From NCBI RefSeq assembly GCF_011397635.1, contig NC_064760.1, forward strand, positions 30,558,856 to 30,622,855: a stretch of 64,000 nucleotides of DNA, given 5' to 3'. The position numbers and the translations under genes were made by a program. The stretch is from Epinephelus fuscoguttatus (taxonomy: Eukaryota > Chordata > Actinopteri > Perciformes > Serranidae). Each line of letters opens with the position of its first letter. Position 1 is the stretch's first letter. Positions 63,480 to 64,000 of this stretch are shown in pieces. The notes beneath the pieces were generated by a model, which was not told the origin of the DNA, made no database searches, and saw only the letters and a program-made list of their open reading frames with translations.

Positions 63480-64000
63480 TGAAGTGGCAATGTGTATCAT
63501 GTGACTAGTAACCAGAGGGAGGAGGAGGAGGGCGAGTGCGGTTATACTTATTAATTTCTAAAGCATATATCTGATTATAGTCTGGCCTTTCTTAAAAGAT
63601 ACAAGGATAATTAAGTCGTACTGCTCTGTAGATAAACGCACTGTTTATTACTACAGTTAAGAGTACAGAGAAACTGTAAAATCAGCTTGTAAAAAATGAT
63701 TAGGACCATTTTCCTTGGATTAAACATAAGCTGTTCAAAGAATTCAATTTTGACAGACTCTTTGTAAAATCATTTTGCCTTCTGACATTATTTATTATAC
63801 ACTATTTCATTTCGGACTTAGAGTAATGAAAAGGTTCAGTCTGTGGGGAAAACGTGACACCTACTGCTCATTTGTAAAACTACAAAACCACAAATACCAA
63901 ACAGGCAACACCAGTAGACAGACCTCATGTGACAAAAAATGTTGCACGTCACGACTTTAATCTGATTTCATTTTACTTGTTTTCCTTAAAATGCATGTGG
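63480..64000. other. Upstream flank of atp6v0e1
   Basis: Presumed promoter side of atp6v0e1, with a GGAGGAGGAGGAGGGCGAG purine run at about 63519-63537. No other gene seen to the window edge. Confidence 0.4.

Overview
The window looks like nuclear DNA from a ray-finned fish, probably a spiny-rayed teleost. The reasons are intron-split vertebrate genes, abundant (CA)n microsatellites, and many teleost-style repeats: tRNA-headed SINEs, TTAA-flanked MITEs, hAT and Harbinger relics, and LINE 3' fragments. Species cannot be fixed from the sequence alone. Base calls are continuous, with no N runs.

Only the right-hand quarter carries genes I can name. They are nkx2.5 (plus strand, two exons, 51070-52681, 326 aa cardiac homeobox factor), bnip1 (minus strand, 55923-60019, Sec20-type ER SNARE) and atp6v0e1 (minus strand, 61196-63379, three exons, 81 aa V-ATPase e subunit). 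nkx2.5 and bnip1 converge tail to tail. bnip1 and atp6v0e1 run head to tail. From memory this matches the human 5q35 block ATP6V0E1-(CREBRF)-BNIP1-NKX2-5, but CREBRF is not here. nkx2.5 and atp6v0e1 are complete. bnip1 is not: exon 2 cannot be found, and the end of exon 5 (about 13 codons of the SNARE helix) is missing. The other exons and their splice sites are well preserved.

The left ~50 kb has no recognised protein gene and probably forms the regulatory hinterland of nkx2.5. It holds a ~0.75 kb near-identical direct duplication (36.2 and 38.9 kb), a TTAA-flanked fold-back MITE (3.5-4.8 kb), a Harbinger-type MITE with TTA target duplications (16.5-17.2 kb), a two-copy unnamed repeat (10.5 and 25.6 kb), an L2/Rex-like LINE fragment followed by a SINE (22.3-23.3 kb), another TIR element with a 9-bp target duplication (27.3-27.9 kb), a decayed hAT transposase (28-29.3 kb) and many simple repeats. 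One short segment at 9735-9818 has an excellent 3' splice site, an open frame starting with ATG and a good 5' splice site. It may be an unrecognised small-protein exon.

The genic block differs from the desert. I recognise no transposon from about 48.7 to 56.2 kb around nkx2.5, whereas bnip1 introns are packed with them: two oppositely oriented SINEs with exact target duplications bracket exons 3-5, a DNA transposon with a Myb/SANT-like relic sits in intron 5, and a LINE tail sits where exon 2 is expected. atp6v0e1 intron 2 carries another LINE fragment. No exotic gene system was found. The points most worth checking are the damaged bnip1, the duplicated putative regulatory segment and the orphan exon.
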